Shown: positions 8,676 through 17,466 of the stretch, piece by piece
Numbering within the stretch: the first letter of the stretch is position 1
Layout of the letters: the number at the start of each line of letters is the position of its first letter
Source: Bradyrhizobium sp. MOS003
GTDB lineage: Bacteria; Pseudomonadota; Alphaproteobacteria; Rhizobiales; Xanthobacteraceae
NCBI RefSeq assembly: GCF_003020125.1
Contig: NZ_PYFW01000004.1
Location: 372,001-436,000 of the forward strand
Direction of reading: 5' to 3'
Length of the DNA stretch: 64,000 nt
Made by a program: the position numbers and the translations under genes
The notes under the pieces: model-generated
What the model saw: the letters and a program-made list of their open reading frames with translations, nothing else
Databases searched by the model: none
Told to the model about the DNA's origin: nothing

Positions 8676-9446
8676 TTAGCGGCACGCCCGCGGATCGGTC
8701 GGCACGTACTGCCCATCCGGATAGCGGTAGTAGCAATTGCCTTGAGACCAGTAATAGCCCGGCTGGGATGCTGCGGTGGCACCGGCGATGGCTCCGGTCG
8801 CGCCGCCGAGAACCGCGCCCGCGGCAGCGCCGGTCGCATTGCCCGAGATCAGTCCACCCAGCACGCCGCCGACGATGGCGCCGCCCAGCGCGCTCGCGCC
8901 GGGATCGGCCGGTGGCGGAGGTGGCGGTGCATAGGCGACCGGAGGCGGCGACGGGGCATAGGCCACCGGCACGTCGTCGTAATATTCTTCAGAGATATAG
9001 CCGGGCGGGCCAGCCATCCGTTGCGGATAATAATACCAGACACCGCCAACGTCCCACCACCAGCCGGAGCGGCCGTTGTGGACTTCGTGACGCCAGCGCC
9101 CGCCGTCCCAGGAGCGATTGCCACGATAGGCCTGTCCGCCCCAGTCGCGCGTCGGAACAGGACCGCGGGCGACATAACGCCCTGGCGGCGGACCGCCGGC
9201 GCCGTGCGGACCGGGACCCGCATGGGGCTGGGCACCGGGCTGCGGCGCGGGCCGGGCTGCCTGCTGCGGCGGCGGGCCTTTGCGGATGTTCTGACTGTCC
9301 GGAGGCGGTGCCCCTGCGCCCGGGCGGACCGGCGGCTGCCCGGCGTCCCTCGGTGGCCTGGCGTCCTGGGCTTGCGCCGAAAACGTGAGCAACGACATGG
9401 CCGAAACCAAGGGAATGATGATCTTCATGCGGCTGGACGCACTCAT
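8676..9446 (-). CDS. Secreted glycine-zipper protein, Pro/Gly/Tyr rich
   Basis: A 256-aa exported protein. It has an N-terminal signal peptide (IIIPLVSAMSLLTFSAQAQ), a Pro-rich linker (PPVRPGAGAPPPD...), an aromatic patch (GRSGWWWDVGGVWYYYP), another Pro-rich stretch, and a C-terminal glycine zipper (GGAIVGGVLGGLISGNATG) before a Cys-containing end (NCYYRYPDGQYVPTDPRAC). Glycine zippers of this kind insert in or line the outer membrane. Start ATG 9446 has AGGGGG upstream; MKIII at 9428 is the alternative. It is probably an envelope structural or stress protein, with no enzymatic motif. Confidence 0.75.
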   Translation of the reverse strand: MSASSRMKIIIPLVSAMSLLTFSAQAQDARPPRDAGQPPVRPGAGAPPPDSQNIRKGPPPQQAARPAPQPGAQPHAGPGPHGAGGPPPGRYVARGPVPTRDWGGQAYRGNRSWDGGRWRHEVHNGRSGWWWDVGGVWYYYPQRMAGPPGYISEEYYDDVPVAYAPSPPPVAYAPPPPPPADPGASALGGAIVGGVLGGLISGNATGAAAGAVLGGATGAIAGATAASQPGYYWSQGNCYYRYPDGQYVPTDPRACR

Positions 9447-9621
9447 GCGCGCTTGACCCCCTACTTTCTCGATTGCCGTGGTGCCTGGCGCGACAGACGA
9501 TTCGAATCGCGCTTGGCTTGATGCCGGCTGATATAGCTGCCCCTCTTGGTCGGCTAAGTCGCGTTACAAATGATTAAGATGGCGGCATTTTTTCGGCTCG
9601 ACGGGCCGCGTTTGAGCGCTT

Positions 9622-9852
9622 CTAGCGGGCCGGCTCGATCACGTTGCAATTGCGTCTCCCGGACATCAGGCAGTCCTGCATCTTGCTGGCCGCGGTGAGG
9701 TCTCGCGCGAGCCACCATCCGACACCGAGGATCAGGATCGCGATGATCAAGCCGGCGATTGCACCGCGGCGGTTATCACCGGATTGGGGCTTCGGCCGGG
9801 ATTTCGGCTTCTCGCCCGGTTCGGGCTTGGACTCGAGCTTGGACGTGGGCAT
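9622..9852 (-). CDS. Small single-pass membrane protein, basic N-terminus
   Basis: A 76-aa protein with a Lys/Pro/Glu-rich cytoplasmic N-terminus (SKPEPGEKPKSRPKPQSGDN), one membrane helix (AIAGLIIAILILGVGWWLA), and a periplasmic tail with two Cys (CLMSGRRNC) that could form a disulfide. No known family or function. It lies upstream of the glycine-zipper gene on the same strand, about 175 bp apart. Confidence 0.6.
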   Translation of the reverse strand: MPTSKLESKPEPGEKPKSRPKPQSGDNRRGAIAGLIIAILILGVGWWLARDLTAASKMQDCLMSGRRNCNVIEPAR

Positions 9853-9931
9853 GGCTACCTGCTGCGCGGGCCAGCCGGCTTACCACCGCTGCGACGTCCC
9901 GTCACATCCCGCTCAGCCCAGATCGTCAGTC

Positions 9932-10168
9932 TCAGCCCCGGGTCGCCCGGATCGCATCCTTGCGCGAGGTTTCGACCGCGGGGATCGCCGGCTGGAGCCG
10001 CGGTGCACAGGTCGTGAGCACAAACGCGGTCTGGGTGCATTCCCAGTCGGCGCCCAGGACGGCACTCTCGATGGGCTGCGGACGAGAGAGCAGCAGCGCG
10101 GCGCCGGCCACCGCCGTCACCGCGACGGCGATTAAAACCGCCTTCAGGCTCGTTTTTGAGATCGTCAT
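9932..10168 (-). CDS. Small exported or membrane-anchored protein
   Basis: A 78-aa protein from ATG 10168 with GGAGCACGGGC just before it. An N-terminal hydrophobic helix (AVLIAVAVTAVAGAALLLS) leads to a 50-aa periplasmic part with two Cys (WECTQTAFVLTTC). That Cys spacing resembles the neighbouring 9852 protein, so both may be disulfide-bonded envelope microproteins. No family is recognised. Confidence 0.6.
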   Translation of the reverse strand: MTISKTSLKAVLIAVAVTAVAGAALLLSRPQPIESAVLGADWECTQTAFVLTTCAPRLQPAIPAVETSRKDAIRATRG

Positions 10169-10429
10169 GCCCGTGCTCCGTATTCCGGGCGGACGCTAGG
10201 CGCCTGTCCGCGGGCCCCTTATGAGGGACATCACAATTCGGCAGTTTTTCGGGGATACGAGAGATCGTCGGGGGAGCGATGTTTCGTCTACCTGATCGGC
10301 TGCGATTATGGGTGGCGTCGCGACGCGCGGCGATGTAAACGCTTCTACGTCGCGTGGCGCCTGCTATGCCCAGCCGACGTACCAACCGCAGTGATGTAGG
10401 ATCGGAAGCGAGGAAGACAAGGCTCGTCG

Positions 10430-10777
10430 ATGAGTGGATTTAGGGAACCAGGCTTCTCCGACCGACAAAAGGCGGCACAGGAAGCACGCAAAAACCTTTT
10501 GAACAAATTCAAGTCGCAGCCGGGACCGGATGATCCAGCGGTTGTGGCAAAGCGTGCCGAGCGCGAGGCCCTCGCGGCCAAGCGTGCCGAGGCAAAGGCT
10601 GCGCGCGAAGCGGAAAAGGCCGAGCAGAAGCGCCTTGCAGAAGAAGCCGCCGCGCTCGAGGCCGCGCGGATCGCCCGCGAAGCCGAAGAAGCCCTCGCAA
10701 AGGCGGCTGAAGCCGAGGCCGAGCAAAAGGCAAGGCGAGACGCCCGTTACGCCGCGCGCAAGGCGAAACGCAAGTAA
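10430..10777 (+). CDS. DUF6481-like, highly charged coiled-coil protein
   Basis: A 115-aa cytoplasmic protein: a short conserved head (MSGFREPGFSDRQKAAQEAR...) and then a continuous Ala/Glu/Lys/Arg helix that will form a long coiled coil, ending in ARKAKRK. The head matches what I know as DUF6481 in Bradyrhizobiaceae; function is unknown. The basic, alanine-rich helix could bind nucleic acid. It is followed by a clear terminator and is therefore monocistronic. Confidence 0.75.
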   Translation: MSGFREPGFSDRQKAAQEARKNLLNKFKSQPGPDDPAVVAKRAEREALAAKRAEAKAAREAEKAEQKRLAEEAAALEAARIAREAEEALAKAAEAEAEQKARRDARYAARKAKRK

Positions 10778-10821
10778 CGTTCGCAAGTGACGTTCATTTG
10801 AATTTGAGCTGAGACATGATT

Positions 10822-10847
10822 GCGGGGCGGCCCACGTGGCCGCCCCG
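10822..10847 (+). terminator. Rho-independent terminator after the DUF6481 gene
   Basis: Stem GGGGCGGCC/GGCCGCCCC with loop CACGT, followed by GTAATTTTG, 45 bp after the stop at 10777. Confidence 0.75.
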
Positions 10848-10918
10848 TAATTTTGCCGTTCCGGTCGTTTCAAGCGCGTGTTTGGCTTTGCGCAAACGCC
10901 CGTAACGAGGACCGACGA

Positions 10919-11164
10919 TCAGTTCTTCTTCATCATCCCGTCGTCCTTCTTCATCCCGTCCTTCGACATGTGGTCCTTCTTCATGCCATCGTCCTTGGAC
11001 ATGGTGTCCTTCTTCATCATGCCGTCCTTGGACATCGTGTCCTTTTTCATCATGCCGTCATCCTTGCCCATCTTGTCCTGAGCAAAGGCGGCCGGCGCGA
11101 GCGCGAGGCCAAGCGAGAGGGCGGCAGCGGAGACGCCGAGCACGATGCGGGTACGAATGGTCAT
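10919..11164 (-). CDS. Pentapeptide MXKDX-repeat secreted protein
   Basis: An 81-aa protein with a signal peptide (GVSAAALSLGLALAPAAFAQ). The mature part is almost wholly repeats of the type M-x-K-D-x (KMGKDDGMMKKDTMSKDGMM...). The family is known as the MXKDX pentapeptide repeat (TIGR02953); the role is unknown, and a Met/Lys/Asp-rich disordered chain could bind metal. The DNA is correspondingly repetitive between about 10925 and 11060. ATG 11164 follows GGGAA. Confidence 0.8.
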   Translation of the reverse strand: MTIRTRIVLGVSAAALSLGLALAPAAFAQDKMGKDDGMMKKDTMSKDGMMKKDTMSKDDGMKKDHMSKDGMKKDDGMMKKN

Positions 11165-11499
11165 GAGTGAAATTCCCTTCGGGATGGAGTTTGTCAGCGA
11201 CGGACGCCGCTATTCAGTCTCGACGGATTGAAGCCCTGCGTTGTTACGGCCCCGCCGATAAATTTCTGGAGGCGCTGCCGTTCATCGCAATCACGTCCGC
11301 GCGAGCCGCACTGATTGCGAACGGCGCAAGTGCTGCAGCGCAGCACGGCCACCCCTTGCCCCGGCAATCGGTCTCGAACTATCAGATGAGAGAATATCGG
11401 GTGAAAGACCGGCTAGGATGGGCCTACGCACCGGTCACATGACCTGTCCACATCACTCCAACAAGAACCGTTCGAAGAAGTGCTCAAGGGGATCACACC
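11165..11499. other. Divergent intergenic region upstream of the TRAP operon
   Basis: 335 bp without a credible gene. It must hold the promoters of the MXKDX gene (minus) and the TRAP operon (plus). A short dyad GGTCA-CA-TGACC at 11433-11444, about 55 bp before the dctP start, could be an operator. The evidence is the symmetry only. Confidence 0.35.
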
Positions 11500-12522
11500 A
11501 TGCTCACGCGCCGCCATCTGATCGCGACCGCTGTCGCTGCACCCGCCATCCTCCGCTTTGGCACCGGCACCGCGCACGCCGCGACCACGCTGAAGATCTC
11601 GCATCAGTTCCCGGGCGGCACCATCGACAAGGGCGATTTCCGCGACCGGCTCTGCCGCATGTTCGCAGCTGAGGTCGCCAAGCGCAGCAACGGCGACATC
11701 GCCGCCGAGATCTATCCGAACTCTTCGCTGATCAAGACCAACGCGCAGTTCTCCGCGATGCGCAAGGGCGCGCTCGACGTCAGCCTCTATCCGATGCCCT
11801 ACGCCGGCGGCGAGCTGCCGGAGACCAATATCGGCCTGATGCCCGGCCTCGTGACCACCTACGACCAGGGCCTGCGCTGGAAGAAGGAGCCGGTCGGCAA
11901 GGCGCTGACCGACTTCCTGGCCGACAAGGGAATCATCCTGCTCACCTGGGTGTGGCAGGCCGGCGGCGTCGCCAGCCGCTCCAAGCCGATCGTCGCGCCG
12001 GAAGACGCCAAGGGCCTGAAGGTGCGCGGCGGCTCGCGCGAGATGGACATGGTGCTGCAGACCGCCGGTGCATCGGTGCTGTCGGTGCCTTCGAATGAAA
12101 TCTACGCGGCGATGCAGACCGGCGCCTGCGATGCCGGCATCACCTCCTCCACCAGCCTGATCTCGTTCCGCCTCGAAGAGGTCGCGAAGTCGCTGACGTC
12201 AGGTGCCGGCGCATCTTACTGGTTCATGCTCGAGCCGCTGATGATGTCGAAGGCGATCTTCGACAAGCTGCCGAAGAACCAGCAGGACATCCTGCTTACC
12301 GTCGGCACCGAGCTCGAGGCCTTCGGCCGCAAGGGTGCGCAGGACGACGACGTCGAGGTCGCCAAGGTCTACGAGAAGGCCGGCGCCAAGGTCTCGGCGC
12401 TCGATGCCACGACCGTCGGCAAGTGGCGCGACATCGCCCGCGACACCGCCTGGAAGGACTACAGCGCAAAGACCGCGACCGCTGCAAACCTGCTCAAGCT
12501 CGCAATCGACGTCGCGGCATGA
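11500..12522 (+). CDS. dctP: TRAP transporter substrate-binding protein (DctP type)
   Basis: A 340-aa periplasmic solute receptor of a tripartite ATP-independent transporter. It has a twin-arginine-like signal peptide (MLTRRHLIATAVAAPAIL), then the DctP fold with LKISHQFPGGTIDKGDF at the mature start, and GLKVRGGSREMDMVLQTAGA containing the conserved Arg that usually binds the carboxylate of the ligand. A ribosome binding site (AAGGGG) lies 11 nt before ATG. It overlaps the membrane-subunit gene by ATGA, so all three subunits are co-translated. The substrate is not predictable; the family mostly takes C4-dicarboxylates, keto acids and other organic acids. Confidence 0.9.
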   Translation: MLTRRHLIATAVAAPAILRFGTGTAHAATTLKISHQFPGGTIDKGDFRDRLCRMFAAEVAKRSNGDIAAEIYPNSSLIKTNAQFSAMRKGALDVSLYPMPYAGGELPETNIGLMPGLVTTYDQGLRWKKEPVGKALTDFLADKGIILLTWVWQAGGVASRSKPIVAPEDAKGLKVRGGSREMDMVLQTAGASVLSVPSNEIYAAMQTGACDAGITSSTSLISFRLEEVAKSLTSGAGASYWFMLEPLMMSKAIFDKLPKNQQDILLTVGTELEAFGRKGAQDDDVEVAKVYEKAGAKVSALDATTVGKWRDIARDTAWKDYSAKTATAANLLKLAIDVAA

Positions 12523-13073
12523 GCCACGGTCCGATTCCGGATCGTGACGCCAGCGCCAACGCTGCCGCAGGCACCGGCCCTGCGGCGGCGATCGATCGCG
12601 GTCTCGCCATCCTCAACAACATCATCGTGGTGTTCGCCGCGATCGCGCTGGTCGCGGCCTGCGCCATCCTGAGCTACAGCGTGCTCAGCCGTGCCCTGTT
12701 CAAGGCCGCCAATTACTGGCAGGACGAGGCCGCCGTGTTCCTGCTGGTCGGTGCGACCTTCATGACGGCCGCCTATGTGCAGCAGAACCGCGGTCATATC
12801 GGCATCGAGGCTTTTGTCGGCCTGCTGTCGCCGCTGGCGAACCGGATCAGGCTCTGGCTGGTCGATGCCGTCACGTTCCTGTTCTGCGCCTTCTTCACCT
12901 GGAAATCCTGGACGCTGGCTCACGAGGCCTATGTCGACGGCCAGGTCTCGAACTCGATGTGGTCGCCGCCGCTCGCCATCCCCTATTCGCTGATGGCCCT
13001 CGGCATGAGCCTGCTCTGCATCCAGATCCTCGTGCAGCTTGCGCTGCCCTTCACCGGAGCCAAGCGTTCATGA
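12519..13073 (+). CDS. dctQ: TRAP transporter small membrane subunit (DctQ type)
   Basis: A 184-aa protein from ATG 12519 (ATGA overlap with dctP), with four predicted membrane helices starting at NNIIVVFAAIALVAACAILS. It has the DctQ hallmark around YWQDEAAVFLLVGATFMTAA and the later PYSLMALGMSLLCIQILVQL. It bridges the receptor and the large permease. A longer in-frame start at 12423 would run through dctP coding sequence and is rejected. Its stop overlaps the start of the large subunit. Confidence 0.88.
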   Translation: MSHGPIPDRDASANAAAGTGPAAAIDRGLAILNNIIVVFAAIALVAACAILSYSVLSRALFKAANYWQDEAAVFLLVGATFMTAAYVQQNRGHIGIEAFVGLLSPLANRIRLWLVDAVTFLFCAFFTWKSWTLAHEAYVDGQVSNSMWSPPLAIPYSLMALGMSLLCIQILVQLALPFTGAKRS

Positions 13074-14428
13074 GCGTGTTCGGTATCGGCGTTGCCTATG
13101 GCGTTGCGACGCTGCTCGTGATGTTCTCGGGCATGCCGATCGCATTCGCGCTCGGCGCGGTCGCGATCGTTTTCATGGGCATCTACATGCCCACAGCGTC
13201 CCTCGATACGGTGACGCAGAACGTCTACGAGGAAATGGCCTCGATCACGCTGTTGTCGATCCCGCTCTTCATCCTGAAGGGCGCGGCGATCGGCAAGTCG
13301 CGCGCGGGCCAGGATCTCTATTCGGCCCTGCATGCCTGGCTGCACCGCGTGCCCGGCGGCCTCGGCGTCGCCAATGTGTTTGCCTGCGCGCTGTTCGCGG
13401 CGATGGCGGGCTCATCGCCCGCAACTTGCTCGGCGATCGGCTCGGCCGGCATCCCCGAGATGCGCAAGCGCGGCTATTCCGGCGGCTTCGCGGCCGGCAT
13501 CATCGCTGCCGGCGGCACGCTCGGCATCCTGCTGCCGCCCTCGATCACCATGATCCTGTTCGCGGTCGCGGCGGAAAAGTCGCTCGGCCGGCTGTTCCTT
13601 GCCGGCATCGGGCCCGGCCTGCTGCTGGTCACGCTGTTCGGCGCCTACGCTGTCATCCGTTTCCGCCAGGAATATGCCGCGGCCGAAGCGGTCTACAAGA
13701 ACGGCGGCCCGGAGGCGCCGATCCTGCAGCGCGACGAATATACGCTCGCCGAACGCTTCAGCGTGCTGCCGCGCGTGATCCCGTTCGTGCTGCTGCTCAC
13801 CGGCGTCATGATCGCGCTCTATGGCGGCTACGCCACCCCGTCGGAGACCGCCGGCCTCGGCGGCCTGCTTGCACTGGCGCTGATCGCTGCGATCTACAGC
13901 GTATGGCGGCCGAGCGACCTCGCGCCGATCATGAAGTCGACGATCAGGGAATCGACCATGCTGATGATGATCATCGGCATGTCGCTGCTCTATTCCTACG
14001 TGATGAGCTATCTGCACATCTCGCAGTCGGTCGCCGAATCCATCGTCGCGATGCACCTGCCGCGCTGGGAGCTGCTGTTCGCGATCCTGGTCATGGTGGT
14101 CGTGCTCGGCTTTTTCCTGCCGCCGGTCTCGATCATCCTGATGACGGCACCGATCATCCTGCCTCCCTTACGCGCCGCGAATTTCGACATCATCTGGTTC
14201 GGCGTGGTCATGACCATCGTGATGGAGATGGGCCTGATCCATCCCCCCGTCGGCCTCAACATTTTCGTCATCCGCAACGTCGCGCCGGACATTCCCCTGC
14301 GCGAGGTGATCTGGGGCACGCTCCCGTTCGTGCTGCTGATGATGCTCGCGGTGCTGCTGCTGTGTTTCGTGCCGGAGATCTCGACCGGGCTGCCCGATCT
14401 GGTGATGGGGCCGGACGGAAGCCGATAG
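13070..14428 (+). CDS. dctM: TRAP transporter large permease (DctM type)
   Basis: A 452-aa sodium- or proton-coupled permease with about 12 membrane helices from ATG 13070 (overlapping the dctQ stop). Typical DctM stretches are LLSIPLFILKGAAIGKSRAG, GSSPATCSAIGSAGIPEMRK, GGTLGILLPPSITMILFAVA, and the C-terminal MEMGLIHPPVGLNIFVI. The frame extends upstream to 12959 but only within dctQ. The operon ends at a palindromic repeat (14448-14531) that separates it from the convergent leucine operon. Confidence 0.92.
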   Translation: MSVFGIGVAYGVATLLVMFSGMPIAFALGAVAIVFMGIYMPTASLDTVTQNVYEEMASITLLSIPLFILKGAAIGKSRAGQDLYSALHAWLHRVPGGLGVANVFACALFAAMAGSSPATCSAIGSAGIPEMRKRGYSGGFAAGIIAAGGTLGILLPPSITMILFAVAAEKSLGRLFLAGIGPGLLLVTLFGAYAVIRFRQEYAAAEAVYKNGGPEAPILQRDEYTLAERFSVLPRVIPFVLLLTGVMIALYGGYATPSETAGLGGLLALALIAAIYSVWRPSDLAPIMKSTIRESTMLMMIIGMSLLYSYVMSYLHISQSVAESIVAMHLPRWELLFAILVMVVVLGFFLPPVSIILMTAPIILPPLRAANFDIIWFGVVMTIVMEMGLIHPPVGLNIFVIRNVAPDIPLREVIWGTLPFVLLMMLAVLLLCFVPEISTGLPDLVMGPDGSR

Positions 14429-14447
14429 CGGCAATCACCGCTGCCAT

Positions 14448-14531
14448 ATGGTGGGCAAAGCGGAGCGTGCCCACCGTCTGTCGGCGATCGCGGAGAGATG
14501 GTGGGCATGGCGCTACGCGCCTTTGCCCACC
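14448..14531. repeat. Palindromic intergenic repeat (GGTGGGCA family)
   Basis: Two back-to-back dyads built from GGTGGGCA...GCCCACC: one at 14450-14474 and one at 14501-14531 (the latter with arms GGTGGGCA and TTTGCCCACC). It sits exactly between the convergent TRAP and leucine operons and probably doubles as a bidirectional transcription stop. The motif is one I associate with dispersed Bradyrhizobium repeats. Confidence 0.65.
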
Positions 14532-15443
14532 CTACGAAACAGCCCGCTTCTTCTTCGCATTCAGCGCGGACGCCACCCGGCTCACGGGCGGCTTGCCCAG
14601 CACGCCGCTCATCTCGTTCGTCGCGGCCAGCAGCTTTTCCATGTCGACGCCGGTCCTGATGCCCATGCCTTCGAGCATGTAGACGACATCCTCAGTCGCG
14701 ACATTGCCGGTCGCACCCGGCGCGTAGGGACAGCCGCCGAGGCCGCCGGCGGCGGCATCGATGACGCGCACGCCCTCCTCCATCCCCGCATAGAGATTGG
14801 CGAGCGCTTGCCCGTAAGTGTCGTGGAAGTGCATGGCAAGCTTTCCCGGCGGGATGTTGGCGGCAACCGCGCGCAGCATCTCCTTGGCCTTGCTTGGCGT
14901 GCCGACGCCGATGGTGTCGCCGAGCGAGATCTCGTAGCAGCCGAGATCCCACAGCGTGCTCGCCAGATCAGCCACTGCCTTCGGCTTGATCTCGCCGTCA
15001 AACGGACAGCCGAGCACGCAGGAGACATAGCCGCGCACCGGTATGCCATCGGCCTTCGCGCGCGCCAGCACCGGCTTGAAGCGCTCGATCGACTCCGCAA
15101 TCGTGCAGTTGATGTTGGCGCGCGAAAAGCCCTCCGAGGCCGCGGCAAACACCGAGGTCACTTTCGCCCCCGCCGCGCGCGCGGCGTCATAGCCCTTCTC
15201 GTTTGGCACCAGCACGTGGAATTCGGCGCCCTTGACGTGGCTTACGCCGCGCAGCACGGCATCCGAGCTCGCCATTTGCGGGATCGCCTTGGGCGAGACG
15301 AACGCACCGACCTCGACCGTATCGAGGCCGGCCCCGACCAGCGCCTCGATGAAGGCGATACGGTCCTCGACGCTGACCGGCGTCTTCTCGTTCTGGAGCC
15401 CATCGCGCGGACCCATTTCGATGATGCGGACCTGGTCGCTCAT
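14532..15443 (-). CDS. hmgL: Hydroxymethylglutaryl-CoA lyase
   Basis: A 303-aa lyase that splits 3-hydroxy-3-methylglutaryl-CoA to acetoacetate and acetyl-CoA, the last step of leucine breakdown. Diagnostic features are EMGPRDGLQNE near the N-terminus (metal and catalytic Arg/Asp), GVSHVKGAEFHVLVPNEKGY, GCPFDGEIKP with the catalytic-loop region, LAMHFHDTYGQALANLYAGM (metal-binding His pair), and GGLGGCPYAPGATGNVATED carrying the conserved active-site Cys. It is the last gene of ivd-mccB-mccA-hmgL, 15 bp after mccA. Length matches bacterial homologues. Confidence 0.93.
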   Translation of the reverse strand: MSDQVRIIEMGPRDGLQNEKTPVSVEDRIAFIEALVGAGLDTVEVGAFVSPKAIPQMASSDAVLRGVSHVKGAEFHVLVPNEKGYDAARAAGAKVTSVFAAASEGFSRANINCTIAESIERFKPVLARAKADGIPVRGYVSCVLGCPFDGEIKPKAVADLASTLWDLGCYEISLGDTIGVGTPSKAKEMLRAVAANIPPGKLAMHFHDTYGQALANLYAGMEEGVRVIDAAAGGLGGCPYAPGATGNVATEDVVYMLEGMGIRTGVDMEKLLAATNEMSGVLGKPPVSRVASALNAKKKRAVS

Positions 15444-15458
15444 CTCACTCTCCCTAAG

Positions 15459-17462
15459 TCATTCTTCCGAAGGCTCGACCACGGCGAGTTCGACGCCCTC
15501 CTGCACGATGTCGCCCACCTTGCACTTGATGGACGTCAGCACGCCGGCATAGGGCGCGCGCAGTGTCTGTTCCATTTTCATCACTTCCAGGGTGAGGATC
15601 GGCGCGCCCTTCTCCAGCTTCGCCCCCTCCTCGGCCAGCACGGCGACGACCGTGCCCGGCAGCGGCGCCGCGATCTTGTCCGCGCCGGTCTGCTCCTCGG
15701 TCTCGCCGCCGAACGGATCGACCCAGTGCAGGTCGAATCGGCCGTTGCGGGTACGCAAGTAAAGCTCGTGGCCGGTGATGACCGCGGCAACCGACGATTT
15801 GACGCCGTCAAGCGTCAGGTCGAAGCCGCCGTCCTTCGCGACGGTCGCGAACGCCAATTCGCGCTCGCCGATGACCAGCGTCGACGGTCCGCTGCCGTAG
15901 TTCAGCACGACCTTCTGCTCGGGCCCGTGCCCGACGCGAAAGGCAAAGCTGCGCTGCCGGCGGCCGACCGGCTGCCAACCGAAGGTCTGCCAAGGCGAAT
16001 TCGCCTCGCCTTGAGCTGCCCGCTGCTCGTCGTTGATGACAGCAGCCACCGCCGCGCAGAGCTCGAGCTCACCCGGCGCCGGCGCCGCCTGTGTCAGCAC
16101 CGCCAGCTCTCGCTCGATGAAGCCGGTGTCGATCGCATTGGTCCGCACTTTCGGATGCGTCATCAGCGCCGACAAGAATGGAATATTGGTGACGATGCCG
16201 CGAACGTCGGACTCCTCCAGTCCACGGTTCAACCTTTCGATCGCGACATCCCGCGTCGGCGCCCACGCGATCATCTTTGCGAGCATGGCGTCGTAATACG
16301 GCGAGACGGTATCACCATCGCGATAGCCGGCATCGATCCGCAAGCCCCCGCCTTCCGCTGGCAAGCGCCATGTCGAGATTCTGCCGACCGACGGCATGAA
16401 ATTCTTGGTCGGGTTCTCGGCATAGACGCGCGCCTCGACGGCATGGCCGTTGAGCCGGATCTCGTCCTGCTTCAGCGGCAGCGCCTCGCCGAAGGCGACG
16501 CGCAATTGCCATTCGACCAGATCGATCCCCGTGATCAACTCGGTCACGGGGTGTTCGACCTGGAGACGGGTGTTCATCTCGATGAAGAACACGTCCTTGC
16601 CGTCGGAGACGAACTCGATGGTGCCGGCGCCGACATAGTTCACCGCTCCGGCCGCTTTTCGCGCGGCGGCGCAGACCGTTTCGCGCTGGGCAGCGTTGAG
16701 CGTCGGCGACGGCGCCTCCTCGATCACCTTCTGGTGGCGGCGCTGCAACGTGCATTCGCGCTCGAACAGCGACACCAGATTGCCGTGGCTGTCGCCGACG
16801 ATCTGCACCTCGATATGCCTGGGATTGTCGACATATTTTTCGATCAGCATGCGATCGTCGCCGAACGCGGCCTTGGCCTCGCGCTTGGCGCTGACGATGG
16901 CTGGCGCAAGCTCGTCGGCCGAACGCACGATGCGCATGCCGCGCCCGCCGCCGCCGGCGGAAGCCTTCACCAGGATGGGGAAGCCGACCTTGTCGGCCGC
17001 CTTCGCCAGCGTCGCGACGTCCTGCGCATCGCCGTGATAGCCGGGTACCAACGGTACGCCGGCCTTTTCCATCAGCGCTTTCGAACCGGACTTCGAGCCC
17101 ATCGCATTCATCATTTCGGCGGTCGGGCCGACAAAGACGAGGCCGGCATCGTAACAGGCCTGCGCGAACTCGGCATTCTCCGACAGAAATCCGTAACCAG
17201 GATGGACGGCCTCAGCGCCTGTCTTCTTCGCAGCTTCAATCAACCGCTCGACATTGAGATAACTGTCGCGGGCGCGAGCCGGCCCCAGCAGCACGGCTTC
17301 ATCCGCGAGTGCGACATGCATCGCGTCGCGATCGGCCTCGGAATAGACCGCGACCGTGCGCAAGCCCATGGCGCGCGCGGTGCGGATGACGCGGGCTGCA
17401 ATCTCGCCGCGGTTGGCGATCAGGAGCGTGCGAAATCGCCGGTAGAGCTTTGAGCGGTCCAT
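15459..17462 (-). CDS. mccA: Methylcrotonyl-CoA carboxylase alpha (biotin carboxylase/biotin carrier) subunit
   Basis: A 667-aa biotin-dependent subunit. Start ATG 17462 gives MDRSKLYRRFRTLLIANRGE, the usual biotin carboxylase opening. The ATP-grasp glycine loop is KASAGGGGRGMRIV, the catalytic stretch is HIEVQIVGDSHGN with ECTLQRRHQKVIEEAPSP, and the C-terminal biotinyl domain has the lysine in EVMKMEQTLRAPYAG. An acyl-CoA carboxylase of this layout could also serve propionyl- or geranyl-CoA, but position between the beta subunit and HMG-CoA lyase, behind isovaleryl-CoA dehydrogenase, points to 3-methylcrotonyl-CoA. It starts 4 bp after the mccB stop. Confidence 0.92.
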   Translation of the reverse strand: MDRSKLYRRFRTLLIANRGEIAARVIRTARAMGLRTVAVYSEADRDAMHVALADEAVLLGPARARDSYLNVERLIEAAKKTGAEAVHPGYGFLSENAEFAQACYDAGLVFVGPTAEMMNAMGSKSGSKALMEKAGVPLVPGYHGDAQDVATLAKAADKVGFPILVKASAGGGGRGMRIVRSADELAPAIVSAKREAKAAFGDDRMLIEKYVDNPRHIEVQIVGDSHGNLVSLFERECTLQRRHQKVIEEAPSPTLNAAQRETVCAAARKAAGAVNYVGAGTIEFVSDGKDVFFIEMNTRLQVEHPVTELITGIDLVEWQLRVAFGEALPLKQDEIRLNGHAVEARVYAENPTKNFMPSVGRISTWRLPAEGGGLRIDAGYRDGDTVSPYYDAMLAKMIAWAPTRDVAIERLNRGLEESDVRGIVTNIPFLSALMTHPKVRTNAIDTGFIERELAVLTQAAPAPGELELCAAVAAVINDEQRAAQGEANSPWQTFGWQPVGRRQRSFAFRVGHGPEQKVVLNYGSGPSTLVIGERELAFATVAKDGGFDLTLDGVKSSVAAVITGHELYLRTRNGRFDLHWVDPFGGETEEQTGADKIAAPLPGTVVAVLAEEGAKLEKGAPILTLEVMKMEQTLRAPYAGVLTSIKCKVGDIVQEGVELAVVEPSEE

Positions 17463-17466
17463 CGCA

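Noticed and set aside
10925..11060. Repetitive DNA resembling a CRISPR or tandem array
   Set aside because: The repeats are short, imperfect and in frame with the MXKDX protein. There are no spacers and no cas genes.
14448..17453. A 1001-codon open frame on the plus strand
   Set aside because: It is antisense to hmgL and mccA, whose conserved motifs are unmistakable on the minus strand.
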